64,000 nt of DNA from Dacryopinax spathularia (lineage: Eukaryota > Basidiomycota > Dacrymycetes > Dacrymycetales > Dacrymycetaceae), in assembly GCA_037974965.1 (NCBI GenBank), contig JBBPFI010000006.1, forward strand, positions 1 through 64,000, in the 5' to 3' direction. Below, piece by piece: positions 33,377 to 45,507 of this stretch. The notes under the pieces are model-generated. The model saw only the letters and a list, made by a program, of their open reading frames with translations. It was not told the origin of the DNA and searched no databases. The stretch's first letter is position 1. Each line of letters opens with the position of its first letter. The position numbers were made by a program, and so were the translations under genes.

Positions 33377-34175
33377 ATGTCCTCACTGCCCGGTACTGCC
33401 GCCCCCGGGACACCCGTCCCACCCCCTCCCGCTCCTCTCGCGGCGCCATCCACCTCCCAACCACAAGATAACGACCTCGAACTGCCCCCTTCACTCGCAT
33501 CACAGCTCGAACTATGGACAAACCTCACCTTCCAGTCAGACGAGCCCCTGCCCCCTCCTCCCCCGCCCGCCGCAACGCACGACTTTGACCTGGATGGATT
33601 CCTCAACCAGTTCGGAGGCGTACAGCCCGTCTTCCCCGGCGTCACCGCGGCTTCATTCCCGGCTTACCCGGAAGCACCCGCATGGAACGCCCAGGTGTTC
33701 AACGGGCTCACATCCACCGCCTCGTCGACGGATTCGGGCGAGCCTCCCGCCAAGAAGGCCCGCGGGCGCAAGCCGAGCGTGTCCATCAGCGCGGATGGCG
33801 ATCTTACCCAGGCGGAGGCGACGCTGATGGCCAAGTACGAGAGCGGTGTGCCTCTGACTCCGGCAGAGGATAAAAGGAGACGGAACACGGCTGCGTCTGC
33901 TCGTTTCCGGTTGGTACTGTCCGCACGCTGTTGACTGACAGACGCTGACGTCCACTTCCAGCCTGAAGAAGAAGGAGCGGGAAGCGGCGATGGAGCGTAA
34001 CCTGAAGCACTTGGAGGCGCGTGTTGTTGAGCTCGAGCGGGAGGCAGAGGGGCTGAGGAAGGAGAACGGATGGCTGCGCGGACTCTTGGTCGGCGTCAAC
34101 GTTCCAGCTGGCTTGACCGCCGCGGGCGTCAGCGCCGTCGCGTCGGAAGAAAAGGCAATCAAGACGGCTGCGTAA
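33377..34175 (+). CDS. bZIP transcription factor (Cys-3/MetR/Zip1-like)
   Basis: Two exons, 33377-33909 and 33962-34175 (donor GTTGGT, acceptor CTTCCAG), encode 248 residues. The N-terminal half is Pro/Ala-rich and acidic, likely activating. A basic patch (AKKARGRKP) precedes the bZIP. The basic region, residues about 164-185, reads EDKRRRNTAASARFRLKKK, matching the RNTAASARFR signature of fungal Cys-3/MetR/Zip1 sulfur and stress regulators. A leucine zipper follows (heptads from ERNLKHLEARVVELEREAEG through the LRGLL repeat). The intron falls inside the basic region. Expected to bind DNA as a dimer in the nucleus and control sulfur or metal responses; the exact ortholog is not determined. 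Confidence 0.85.
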
Positions 34176-34464
34176 TCTGCATCGGCTGCATTTCTTCGGC
34201 GTGTCCTCTATGCCCGGCTATGGCTACGCTTATGGTTATGGTTATGGTTCTCCTCCCTCTTTTGTTGGTTGTTGTGCGCTCCTCGTAAAGTTGATTACCC
34301 TTGGCGTCGGGGACGGTTTTTGTTGGGGTTGTTGTACCGAGTACGGTTTTGGATGAGGCGACTTGTGCTGCGCTTGTAAACCCTGTAGCCACCAGCATAC
34401 ACACTACTCGGACGATCGGTGAAATCAAATAACGTTATCATCTTATCATTATCGTTCGTTATCA

Positions 34465-35768
34465 TTATCGTCCGTCATCGTACAAGAGCCGCGATGGGCG
34501 TGGTTGGCCAACTCGCCGCCGCGGTTTCCGGGCAAGCCACCATCGTACACCCAACAAAAGCAGAACCCACCAGAGCCAGCGCCAGCGCATCCACCACCTG
34601 CCCTCCCTCATCCGCTGTCCCATCATCCGCAGGAGCGTAGCGACCAACTTCCACATCGTGCGCTTCGGCGGCGGCTGGTCGAGCGCCGAGAACCGGATTG
34701 GCGAGGGCGGGCGGTCGGGGTCCCGGTCCCACTCTTCTAGCTGGAGGTTGGGGTAGGAGTATGCGGGCGAGAGAGGGGAGGGAGGCTCGACGCAGGATGG
34801 GAAATGGGTGGCGAGCTCTTCGGGGGTGAGGAAGAATATGCGGGAGAGCGCTTGGGCGGGGGCGATGCGGCTGGGTCGTCGAGCGGTGCGTTAGCTTTCG
34901 CGTAATGTTGAGGGTTGGGAAGGGGGGGCGTACCGGAAGACGGACCAGAGGCCGCCGTACATCCAGGTATAGTTGATTATGAAGGCTGCACGGTTCTGTC
35001 ACATGATTTCGTGGCGGACAAGCGGGGGAGGACGTACTAGCAGCACACATTGATGGGTATCGAGGTTGGACCTCGTTGGTATACCATGGTATCAGATCTG
35101 GAAGCTGCCGGACCGTTAGAATGAGGGCCGCGGGGGGTGCAACGTGTTGGCGGGACTGACGATATCGCGCACTCTCGCTCCGCCCAGGTCTAGCACGCAG
35201 TAAAAGCCGAGCTGCCCCTTCTCGGCCAAGTACAGTCGGAGCTTCTCGTAGAAATACAGGAGGGTGCGCTTGAAGCTCTCCAGGCTGGAGGGAGTGAGGT
35301 AGGTGAGACAGACGTGCAGTGTTGGCGGGTCGGGTGAGGCGAAGGTGAGCGTTAGGGACGGATGGGGGTCCGGGAGGTCTGGTAGAGGGAGGGGGAGGAG
35401 GAGTGCGGTGCGGAGGGCGGAGAGTGTGGCGGGCTTTGAGAAGCCATGTTTCTGTATGTCGTTGATATGCAGGTCATGGTCTTATAGCTACGACTACCGA
35501 CTCACTCGAAACATGCGAAATATCGTCCCTAGTTCACTAGTCAGCATCGAGCCGAACCGGCACTCAACACGCCCGACGCACCCTCATCATCGACATACGA
35601 CTCTGCCCATTCTCTCCATTTCTCGTCCAGCGCAAGTTCCCGTTGCAAAGTCGGGATGAGCTCATCGATCGCGATGTCCTGTACTTCTCGTACTGAGGCA
35701 TGGTTTGCTGTTCTGAGGATATGGAGTGCCTGGGTTTTGTGTGTGAGGGTGAGGTGAGCTTGTGCCAT
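34465..35768 (-). CDS. CRAL-TRIO (Sec14-like) protein with C-terminal membrane anchor
   Basis: Six minus-strand exons, 35582-35768, 35506-35528, 35161-35451, 35038-35104, 34934-34985 and 34465-34870, splice in phase to 341 residues. The 23-nt second exon restores EGTIFRMFRKHGF, the usual helix before the lipid-binding domain. The CRAL-TRIO core is visible as GFYCVLDLGGARV, PWYTNEVQPRYPSM, TFIINYTWMYGGLWSVFR and ALSRIFFLTPEEL. A Pro-rich linker leads to a hydrophobic segment near the end (LWWVLLLLGVRWWLA) followed by Arg-rich residues, which suggests a tail-anchored protein. Such proteins move phosphoinositides or other lipids between membranes. It is divergently transcribed from the API5-like gene, 351 bp between starts. 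Confidence 0.78.
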
Positions 35769-36119
35769 CCATGGACAGAGTGATCGAGTTGAGATTGATC
35801 GTTAGGGAGACTGGAGTAGCCAGGCGATATGAGGATGTTGCACGGGCAGGCCTCGCTGCAAGTCACTAGTCTTGCGATCACTGATCGGGGTGCGCGCTCC
35901 AGCGGCCGGCAAAGACCCCTATCACGTGAAATCCGGGAGGGAGAAGCGGGATTCGGGATCAAAAGTTGAAGGGAGGGTCGTCATTCCATTCGCAGGTTGT
36001 CAGTCCCTTCTCAGTGTCGTGAACGAAGGGCTCGTTTGGACGCGACCCGGCGGCCTCTGCTTTAACTCGCTCGCACACCGCACTCCGGTTTCGCAGCAGA
36101 CTGCCACCCACCTCAGAAA
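35769..36119. promoter_or_regulatory. Shared divergent promoter
   Basis: The 351 bp between the ATGs of the CRAL-TRIO (-) and API5-like (+) genes must hold both promoters. No TATA-like box is obvious; a run of CTCGCTCGCACACCGCACTC lies about 55 bp before the plus-strand ATG. Confidence 0.6.
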
Positions 36120-38489
36120 ATGTCTTACTATCGAGGTCAACAGCAGCAACAACGAGGTCGATATGACTACAATGCGGCATATGCAAACAACAACAATGTA
36201 TACCAGCAAGGTGTACAGCAACAACAGCCTTACAACGACGACAGGAACTACTACAGAGCAGGAGGTGGTCGTCAGCAGCAGCAGGCGTATGCCCAACCTC
36301 AGCAATATACTCGCGAGCAGACCAGGACGTACGGGCGACCGTCCCCTCCACCACCCAAATCACCGAGAACGGAGGCGAAAGATATCCTGGACGATGTGAG
36401 ATCATCCAAGGAGCAGGTGAGTCTCGCTGCGTCGTTGTCCTTTCGATTACCGTCTCACGCTGTCTCAGAAAGCGAAGGCGTTCAAGACGTTGCTCGACAG
36501 CGCCCGTGCCGCACCACATAGCACTCGATCTGTCTTAGCGCTCACGACGGCATTCCCGCTCTTCGCGTCCGATCAGCAGGAAGAGGTGATCGACTTTGTC
36601 TACGATCTGTGCGAGGATCCCGAGCCCGCGGTGCGGATTCAGGGGTACAAGACCATCGTCGAGCTTAGCAAGGCCGTCCCCAGCTGGACGCGTCGGAACA
36701 CCGATGTGCTGGTTCAGCTCTTGCAGAGCGGTTCGTCCATTCCCTTCACTCTACACCCGACGGTTGGCTCAATGCAAGGCTGCAGACTCGCCGGAGGAGC
36801 TGCGCGTCATTCGCGACGCACTCGTCGCCCACATTCGCACCGACCCAGTAGCAGCCATAGAGGTCATCATGGAGCATATGGTTCGAGCCGGACAGGCGGA
36901 AGAGAAAGCGGGCGAACCCTCCGCAGGGGGGATGAAGCGGCTTGTGCTTCAGTTCCTTCGCACACCAGACGTGATGGATGCTCTGCGTGCAAAGCTCGCG
37001 GCTGGCAGCGCGGCGGAGAACGCGCTCAACCAGGGCGTGTCCGAGGTCTGTGCAGCTCTGTCTCTTCCCTCTCTCGTTAGTCTCATACTTCGACAGGCGA
37101 TGTTGTCTGCAACGTCCGCCGAAGCCGGCCAGCTCGTATCCCTTCTCCAACAGTTTCCTTCTTGGTTCTCGGATCGTCGACCAAACCCCTTCCGCACACC
37201 TGCCATCAACGCTCTCCTCGACCGGATCGTCGCCGTCTACCGCAAGCCTGGCAAGACCGACCTCAATGAAATAATGGGCTTGTGGACGATCGCACAACGT
37301 GCGGCCGACGATGGACGAGGCGATCCCCGAGCTTTCCTGCGGTTCTGGGCCCGCATGTCATGGGACAAATGGACTGCCGGCCTGATCCCGACGGTCGGCC
37401 CGCCTGACGCAGTGAAAGGCTGGATCAAGGCCTCAATGGGGATCTGGGACACCCTGCGTCGGGAGAACAAGGACGACGATCCGATGTACGAAGAGGCCAC
37501 TCTCGCGGGGCAAGTCTCTGCCGTCGTCGTCCAGATTATCCACCACATCGCCGAGACGTTTGGGAGGGACGGGCCTGCAAGCCAGCAGACGATGTGGCCT
37601 TTCCTGGACTCGATGTTGGATTGCCTGAATCTTCTCGTCCAAACAGTGAGTCTGTTCGCGCATGCTGTCAGAATAGCCGGCTCATCGTGCATGTCAGCCA
37701 ATGGACCCCCAACATCTACGCGACGCTTTCACCTCTGAACCCATTTACAAACTGCTTCGGTTCGCGTATGAAACGAAAGACGTTCGCGGCTCTGGGCTCA
37801 AGCCAGAGAGCGTGCGCATGCTCAAGTCCATAGCATCGAAGAGCGATGTCCTGTATGCCGACCTGGGCGTTCCTCCACCCGTCTCCAACAGCAGCTCCGC
37901 GGTTCATCGCATCTCCACCCCTGCCAGCACCGCTGGTGTCAAACGCAATTCAGAAGGACTTCAAGTCGCCGGTGCTGCCGGAAAGCGGCCTCCCGTGAAG
38001 ATCGACCGTGACCGACCTGGGAATCGCGAACCGCCGAAAGGACCTATGAGCATGATGAGGAATCATCTCCGCGCGGCTGAAGCAAGTCCTGTACCATCAC
38101 GCACCGATGTGCCATCTCCTCGACGAGACCTGCTGACCCCATCCAAACCCGACCCGACAGAGGATCGACCCATCAAACGCCCGAGGTTGTCGGTGGAGAA
38201 TGCTGCGGACAAGCCAACTCGTGCGACCAGTCTTTTGGATCGTATCAACGGCGGAAACTCGCTGAAGCGGACTACGTCTCCCAACGGGACTCATCCCGCC
38301 AAAAATGATGGATCACAGGGTCGCAGCCTTGCGGAGAGACTTGGCGTAGAAGTGAAAGGGGGTGCCACGCGGCACGGCAAGGCAGAGAAGCCCGAGGACC
38401 CGATCACCATCCGGGGTGCTGCTGGTCTGGCGTCGAGACTGTCCAGGCCAGCTTCGTCCACGAGCCTGCTTAGCAGGATCGCGCCGTGA
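36120..38489 (+). CDS. API5-like HEAT-repeat nuclear protein
   Basis: Five exons, 36120-36416, 36469-36730, 36786-37045, 37097-37645 and 37698-38489, give 719 residues in frame. The N-terminus is Gln/Tyr/Asn-rich low complexity (about residues 1-70). A helical-repeat domain follows: EEVIDFVYDLCEDPEPAVR, VPSWTRRNTDVLVQLLQ, PEELRVIRDALVAHIRTDP. This parallels the start of API5 (apoptosis inhibitor 5/AAC-11), with its LCEDED.xIR and ADVLTQLLQ motifs. The C-terminal 250 residues are Ser/Pro/Arg-rich with basic clusters (RPIKRPRLS) fitting nuclear localisation. API5 homologs act in nuclear RNA or transcription-linked complexes and survival; the fungal role is poorly defined. The Q-rich extension is unusual for the family. 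Symplekin-like HEAT proteins are the main alternative. Confidence 0.68.
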
Positions 38490-38812
38490 GGACGCTAGCT
38501 CTGTCGGCAATGCTTTGAGGGGGGATAAGTGACTGTGGGCGATAGCATCTGTGTCAGCGTCAGCCTTGTAATGCTCAAGACCGAAATACCGTTCCATATC
38601 GTCCAAACCAGCAGGCGGGTCCGGATTTTCAGGCGGCCTTCCCTTTGGGTACGCATCCATGTGGCCATCTGATGATAATTTACCGAGCCTGTGGCTACGC
38701 TCTGTTCCTGCACCGCCGGCAGCCAGTCGTCGACGGCGTGGAAGCCATCAAGACGCCAGAAGATGTACCTCTGTGCGTGATCACGGTCGTGGAGTCTGAG
38801 CACGGTCGTCAC
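38313..38812 (-). CDS. Possible antisense-overlapping small gene
   Basis: On the minus strand a coding-looking segment reads GLDDMERYFGLEHYKADAD downstream of an ATG at 38660, and LRLHDRDHAQRYIFWRLDGF in another frame upstream (38720-38800). The 3' part overlaps the end of the API5-like CDS on the opposite strand. No junction joins the two pieces. I cannot tell a small gene from chance. Confidence 0.22.
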
Positions 38813-39747
38813 ATGGCAGCACTGCTCTTCAGTCGGCGCCCTTGGTCGGCTCGACGGCCCGGCTAGTCATCGTAGGCGGAACAGACGGGCCCCTTGTGCT
38901 AAAGGAAATTCAGCGCCGCGTTGATCGCCCCAAGCGGTCCGCTGAAACATCGAACCACTGCATAGAATTCTTGGACCGCCCATTCCCTACGAAGCTGTCG
39001 CCTCACATTGACAGCCCTCAATGGGTGGAGTCGCATTAATGTCGAGGGCATACATTTCCTTCTCCCAATGATGCTTCGGATTACGATGGCATCACATCAC
39101 AGGTGTCCATTCGCATCAGAGCCCTCAGTCCTGTTCCGTTTTCCTCGAGATCCTTTCGCTTGTGTCTCTGGATACACAATCCTATTATGGAACAAGACGC
39201 TCAGCATCGTAACTGCGTGTGATGACTGGGCAGCTATATAAAGCAGCTGCTGTGGAGAAATCCCCCGTTGCTGCTGCCTTATATGTTTTTGAGCTGCGGA
39301 AAGTGCTCCATGGTTCCGCCGACGCCTTTTCGACAGCGAGCTGCATGCCGTCAACCACGTCGTATCGAAGTCTAAGATGCGCGAATGATGTTGATCGTAG
39401 GTTCCTCACGTACTGGCGTTCGTCTTTTGTTGACGGATCTTACAGGCGTTCTTATGTGGCGTGGCCTCAGAAAATGACGTTGTCTTCTCCGGCGAGGCAG
39501 TTCTGTTGGGATTGTGGTTACGAGAGTTTGATGTAAGAAGAGGACCGGAGTATCCGCAGCCCTTGTCTGGGCGGCACAGCTTTCGTCCTCCTTGACTATC
39601 GGCCCTGGCTGCCCTTCACCCTCATCTTCGAGCTGCGTAAGGAGGATGCGAACGGGTCGCAGTGCCAATTCGGACGTGGATGGCGCAGAAAGAGAGCGCC
39701 TGACGTACGTGCAGCTGCCACCATATCGTTGTTGCCTACCATCCTAC
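38813..39747. other. Intergenic, no supported gene
   Basis: Short overlapping frames on both strands without motifs. It serves as the 3' flank of both neighbouring convergent genes. Confidence 0.4.
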
Positions 39748-41054
39748 CTACAACAACAGAAACTCATGACAAGCATTCTTTAGAACTCGAATATCTTGCG
39801 CAGCGGCTTTGCAACAGCCACCGAGAAATATGCGAGACCACACAGAAGTACCATCTCTCGTCATGCGCACAACGTTCCTTCCCAGCTGAGCAAGAGACAC
39901 GCCCCATGACTCGCTTCGCTTCACCTCGATATCACCTCCTTCGCCATCGCCAAATCTCGTGCCATCTTCTTGCCACACCTTCGAATATGGATCATAGTTG
40001 AACCCTCCATCAGGATATAGAACGAGAAAGGGAGTGGCCCGAATCGAAGTTTGCGCCAGTCCAATTGCGTAGCCCGTCACGATGTCCTGCAGGTGCCGGA
40101 GATTCGTACAATTTATGCCGATTCCATCCGGCACAGCGGCGATCGCCACGCCTTCTTGTGCCGGTTCGGTTATTCTGCGAGCAATTTCCTCCGGAAGGAT
40201 CCTAGCACCGCCCGGCTTGGCTTCTGGGAAATCGCCTCCTGGGTACACAAAGCTTATCCACCACGGATGCCATGGTAATCCTTTCATCACCACCAGTTCT
40301 TTGAGCTGAGCCATAGCTCGTCTGATACCCCGCCCTTCACGTAATAGAGGGATGGTTTCGAAAGCAATGAAAGAGAGTAGCTTCCAATGCTCAGGGGAAT
40401 CTGCGAAGATTCGAAGCCGCTGAAAATGCCAGTCAGCTAGCGCTAACTCGGCCGAAAGTTCGTCTTCGGGTGAATCGAAGAAAGTGCTGCCGGTTGCTGT
40501 ACCGTTCCTTCCTGTCGAAGGACCATATGGAGGTGGATAGATACCGCCGTATTCTTGAGTTATCTGGGCCCCAAACGGCCCGAGGGAAAGCGCAATCAAG
40601 GGTCGCCTTCTTGCTGCAGAAGACTGTTCAAACCGTTTGATTGCATCTTCGGCGACCGTGATCGCGGACAGCATGAGGACACGGGCTTCTTCCTGCGTAT
40701 ATCCGGCACGGCTGAAGGTTTCGAGGCTGCCTTGGTACCTATTGATTGAAGGTGATAAGGTTGCGATAATGCGACTCAGGGGTCACACATGGCCTACGTT
40801 GCCGTCTCTATTACGTCTGCCCCAGCTTCCAGAAAGCGCATGTGGGTCATGAGGAGTAGTCCCGGATTGTCTGCCAAGAGCTTTCCGGACCATAAAGGAT
40901 GATGTGTTGCATCACTGTCAAGCTCTTCAACAGTAGTACCCTTGTCGGACCGTGAGCGACCACAAGGGATAATATTCGCGAGGTGCTGCATTGTAGCAAA
41001 CCAACGTACCAATCCGCCATCTAGGATAATGCATGCACGAGTGTCTGTTAGCAT
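39748..41054 (-). CDS. Homocysteine S-methyltransferase
   Basis: Two exons, 40798-41054 and 39748-40738, joined across GTAGGCC...TCAATAG, encode 415 residues starting MLTDTRACIILDGG. The barrel start IILDGG, then LWSGKLLADNP, FLEAGADVIETATYQGSLETF and the zinc-binding cysteines (GINCTNL in the middle and GGCC near the end) are those of homocysteine S-methyltransferases such as yeast Mht1/Sam4. These transfer a methyl group from S-methylmethionine or AdoMet to homocysteine to make methionine in the cytosol. At 415 residues it is somewhat longer than the usual 320-350, mainly through a Gly/Glu/Asp loop region (40560-40470) and inserts before the last cysteines. The donor GTAGGC is weak but the phase is correct. 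Confidence 0.87.
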
Positions 41055-42236
41055 AGCAGATGTCGGTTGATGAGGAAAGAGAAGAGAACGAAATGCGCGC
41101 TGACCAAGCGGTGCCGGCGGCATCAGTGATGCGTGGTTGTTTCGGACCTTCCTTGCCTTGCTGGCGCAGACACTGGAGGCAACGCCATCATTGGCCATTC
41201 GTCGACTCACCGACATGAAGATCGCTTCCCTATTTCTATATATGCTGCTACAGCCATCAACACGCACAATAAGGCAGTTTGCAGCATGTTCGACGGCCTT
41301 ATGTTCGATGACCTGTCACACAACACGAGGCGAAGGTATGCATGTCGAACTTCGCTATTCAGTAGTGGGCAAAATCTGCAGCGAGCCTGCCACAGACGTG
41401 CGAGAGATGTAGTCGTGGTTTTGCAGACGTACATCCCCTTGCGCGATGATGTGACAACTACAAGTTACAACTGGGGCTTATTATGGTAGGTATGGGGTCG
41501 TGATTGTGGAAGATCCTTTAATTCACTGGATGTTAACTGTATTCATCATACCACTCCGTTATTGCCGCCGAATCTGGGGGGCTACTCTGGCCGATAGTTT
41601 CCATAAAGGACGTCCATCAAGCAACCTTTCTCTAGAACGTCACCCTTAGGGTGTGCAGAATTTGCCTGAAGTAGGGAAGCAGACGCGGAAGAGAGGAAGC
41701 ACCCTTAGACTCTGCCAGCACCTTCGTGGCGCCTAATAACGGCGACTCCGCGCCAGTATTGATGGACTTGGAGTATCTGCGATCAAAGATGGCGGAGGGA
41801 TGGTGGTGCGCCGGCGGAGGAGTGGCTTCCCCGATGTGCTTCCCCTCACAACGCGTTTCAAGTCGCTGGAGTGAATGCCCCACGTTGTACCGGAACTTGG
41901 AGAACCGTGCAAGTGACCCGTAAAGCGAAGAGAAGGCTATCAATTTGGTGCTTCTGGATTCCAGGCTTGTGACCACTGGGTCTGCCCTGATAATCCACCA
42001 CATTGGAAGTCATATCGCAAGTTGGCAAAACTTGCCTTCCTCGGTTTACGTTAGCCGAAATTAGGGAAAGATGGGGCTAGATTAGTGAATGTGCGCTCTC
42101 CTCAGGGTTGCCACCCCTACCTCTGGTCGTCTTTGAAGTCTGAACGTCCCTGCATCTGGGTATAAAGGACGCCCGATGGTGGGACGATCCCAACCGCCTA
42201 TTCCTGCTACCTCGATACGCGTTCAGTGCAAGACCG
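41055..42236. other. Intergenic region between two divergent genes
   Basis: No supported gene; a minus-strand frame at 41632-42003 lacks motifs. It holds the promoters of the methyltransferase (-) and the Zn2Cys6 factor (+). Confidence 0.45.
42161..42168 (+). promoter_or_regulatory. TATA-like box of Zn2Cys6 gene
   Basis: TATAAAGG lies 76 bp before the ATG at 42237, a normal fungal distance. Confidence 0.5.
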
Positions 42237-43508
42237 ATGTCGACAACGATGTATAATGTCAGTCCCTCATCGTCCTCGTCTTCCAAATGCGACTTACCTC
42301 CGTCCAGCAACAGTATTATAACGCCGATCAGGAGGAGCGAGAAGATGGTATTGTGACAGCAGCGCCGCCTGCTGGTTACTATGCCGCTTGGCCTCAACAG
42401 GTAGCCCTATCCGTCAATGTCTCGTTGCCTGTTTTCTGGGTTCATCCTGGTTCCATTGAACAGGCATCTTACGTTCAAGCCCAGCAAGATCCGGGCCCCT
42501 CCTTTCCCGTTTATGCGCCGGACCAAGCCGGCTCCGTCCATCTGGCTCAGCCTACCACCGCTTACCAGAACTACGGCCATTATTCCCTCGCCTACCCGAC
42601 TGTGCCTGCAGGATCAGGTCCGATCGTACAGCCCAGCGCTCAGTACTATTCGCCAACCAGTCCGACCTACCCATCCCAACAAGGAGCATGGACCGGCCAG
42701 CAACTAGCTCCTCCATCGCAAATGTATTTCAAGGAAGAAGGAAGTGAAGGAGGGTCGGCCACTTCGTACCGCTCCTCGTCAGACGATGGCACCCATGACG
42801 GCAAGGGAAAATCAGCCCCAATCTCCCCCACCAATCAGTTCTTCACGCACGCTCCGCCCGAGAATTGGCAGACCCGTGGGAACAGCACGATTCTACACAT
42901 GTACAAGCCTCCTACGACGGGCTCCACCCAGAAGTCGAACGCTCTCGTGGCCGTGTTCAACCAGGATCCCGACGGAACTGCAAAGCTTCGCGCTCCGAAT
43001 ACTGCCTGTTATCACTGCAAACATAGGCGGATCAAGGTACGTCGTCGTTCAACCCCACAAGGATTCTTTGACGCCTGATGGGTTCGCAGTGCGAAGACAA
43101 GATCTACACCAAGTCGGGGCGGCCGTTCTGCAGGTGATTTTCCCTCCCCACCTTTTCGCACAAAACCGATCTCACATCTCCCTCAGCGCCTGCGTACAGC
43201 GCCAAGGCCCTTGCTACTGGCCACCGCGATATCACCCATATCTGCAAGCGGATTACCTCACAGCTCGACGTGCTCAGCTCCTGGCCGAAGACCCCGAGAC
43301 ATATCATGCACTCGCCAATTCTGGCCAGCTGGATGATCACCTGCTCGCCGACTTCGATCCAACCAAATGCCCCAAGCCTCTGTCCTGGTCCTGGGGCTAT
43401 AACGAGGTTACCGGTAGGAAGGAGTTCGATGACATGCCTCCTACAGGAAGGGAGAAGACGCCAAAGCGGAGGAAAACACTGGACGACTATTGGTGGGATA
43501 GGTGGTAA
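42237..43508 (+). CDS. Zn2Cys6-type transcription factor with C-terminal cluster
   Basis: Five exons, 42237-42257, 42308-42400, 42464-43036, 43090-43133 and 43187-43508, give 350 residues with correct phases. The first 200 residues are Tyr/Gln/Ser/Pro-rich and disordered-looking. The cysteines fall at about 220, 223, 230, 243, 246 and 253: CYHCKHRRIKC, a 12-residue loop, then CSACVQRQGPC. This is CX2CX6CX12CX2CX6C, the binuclear zinc cluster of fungal Gal4-type regulators with a loop longer than the usual 5-9 residues and at an unusual central position. The tail has a basic segment (EKTPKRRKTLDDYWW). The cluster is split by two introns. It probably binds DNA in the nucleus; its targets are unknown. 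Confidence 0.82.
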
Positions 43509-45507
43509 CTAGCCACCCGTGTTTTAGGGTTGCTGACCCACAATGCGGCTTTCTTGATTCGACTCCGCGTAACCCATGGCTCACACATAACGACGTACCG
43601 TATTTTCATTCTAATGGACATTTCCTTTCTCCCAGGTCCTTGCACATACATCCTCATCCGCGGCCTCTCCCCGACCATACCCACAACGCCTTACGTTACA
43701 CCGCTCTTTTACTGCCTTTTCCGTCTGCTCTCTTCTCCTTTGCCGGCTTAGCCCTGTATGTTGTACCATGTGACAGGGAATCTTGCGCTGTACATCTCTA
43801 ATTCGATCGTCGTAAAGTAGGGATGTGGAGCCAATGCGTCGTGATGTGGTTTTTGCTTGTAGCTTATATTGCCGCCTATTAGAAGCTGAGAATCTGGCTC
43901 AGATCTACGCTGGCCTATGGTGAATAGAGATCGACTTTAGCCTTCTCGGGAGAGCACGAGTTGCCGAAGGCACGCGTCATCCTATACCATCGATTAGAGG
44001 ACACTTGTACATGCCATGAGCGTGCCCCTCAGCGGTGTGCGATGTATGGCTGGAGCTCATAAGCTGTAGAAATAGAGGACAGAAAGTAATCTGTGAGGAA
44101 GACGGGCGGAGCGTCGGTGGTTTCGCGAACGAGGATAGTGATGGTCACGGTACAGTAGGGATGTCACCGATCGGGGAGGCGGGGGTCATCGACAGGCTGA
44201 GCCGTTGCGTCTTTTATCAGCTCTAGCTCTTGCACTTGGGGTCTTTGAGTCTGAGACCTATGGCTGGGAATATTTCACATAGTGCTTGTGACATATTCGT
44301 ATCGCAACCGCCGCTCTCAAGTCTCAACCCTAGCCTTGACCCGCAGTTCTGTGCTGCTTCTGGCCCCGATGGTGCTCACTCATCAAAATCCTTCGATCCA
44401 CGGCATTTCCCAGCCGAAGCCTCAATGTCTGAACATGACCGTTGGAGATTATGGGGGCTTGACGCTCTTGGCGGTTTTGTTCGCGGCAGGAAGAAGACCA
44501 CACATGACATCTGCAAAGAGACCGGCAAGAGGACGACGAATATATCGAGGAGAATCTGCGCTGGGCGCTCAGTGTGCGTAGCCATTCTTCGGCCACGTCT
44601 TTGCGGACGACTTCGCCTCACTCCGTCGCAGGTCCGAATTGCCGGATGCGACTGCGCTGAACGTTCTCGTGCAACCTTTCTCCCACTTTGACGGGCCTAC
44701 GGTCCTCTGTCGAACGGACTATGTCGCGGACGGTGAAGGGGGCGAGCGGAGAGCGGGGTCAACGAGGACGTCGACATGGAGTGAGAATACCCGTGTGATT
44801 TGTACACTACAATTACATGCGTACAGTGCAACGATGGTTATTTAAAGTTAAATTCGCCCGACTACTGTCAACTTGCTCACGGATCCGTCCGCCCCTGAAA
44901 AGCCTGGCGCAAAAGGCCGCACATGGCTCCCACAGAATATCTACCCAGCGTCTTCGTAAAACCGCACGCAATGGCTTCAACGGCGTCGACAGGCGTTCAG
45001 CGAACCCGTATGTAACCGGCACAGTACGGCGGCTCCATTTCCATTAGTACATAGCATACATCACACCAACAACACCTCAAGACTTCCACAAACACAGAGG
45101 GTGAATAATTGAGAAATATAAAGGCCGCAATCCGGCAAGGATCGAGAGGACAACGTGCACCAGATGATGATGATGATGATGACGGAGAGCAGTCGACGGT
45201 TGAGTGATCAGAAAAGACTTGGTTGAGTAGCGTTGCGTTGCAGATGGCAGTGCGCGTGAGCGGAGGTGCCGGTCAAGTCTTGGTCAATCAGCTTGATTTT
45301 GGCAAGAAGAAAAGGTCGATCGGATGCTTGGGAGGGCGGTAAATTCGGTCGAACAGCAATAGCACAATATATGCGGGGCTTCTCCACCCCATTTCCTTCC
45401 AGCAGTGACTTCTCGCCTCCCAAGAAAACGTTACGAGCGATGGACAGCCGCCAAGGGAGAAGGGAGTCGTTGTAGAGTCTGCGCAGGCAGATGGGCGTCC
45501 GGTGGAC
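43509..45507. other. Intergenic region with possible small gene
   Basis: Two kilobases between convergent gene ends. Around 44435-44845 (+) coding-like pieces appear on both sides of a possible intron (GTGTGCGTAG...GTCGCAG): before it MTVGDYGGLTLLAVLFAAG, after it SELPDATALNVLVQPFSHFD. The phase is not resolved. A GAT microsatellite lies at 45164-45181. I cannot support a defined gene. Confidence 0.35.

Noticed and set aside
34475-35050. 191-residue minus-strand frame
   Set aside because: It is an unspliced out-of-frame reading across exons and introns of the CRAL-TRIO gene.
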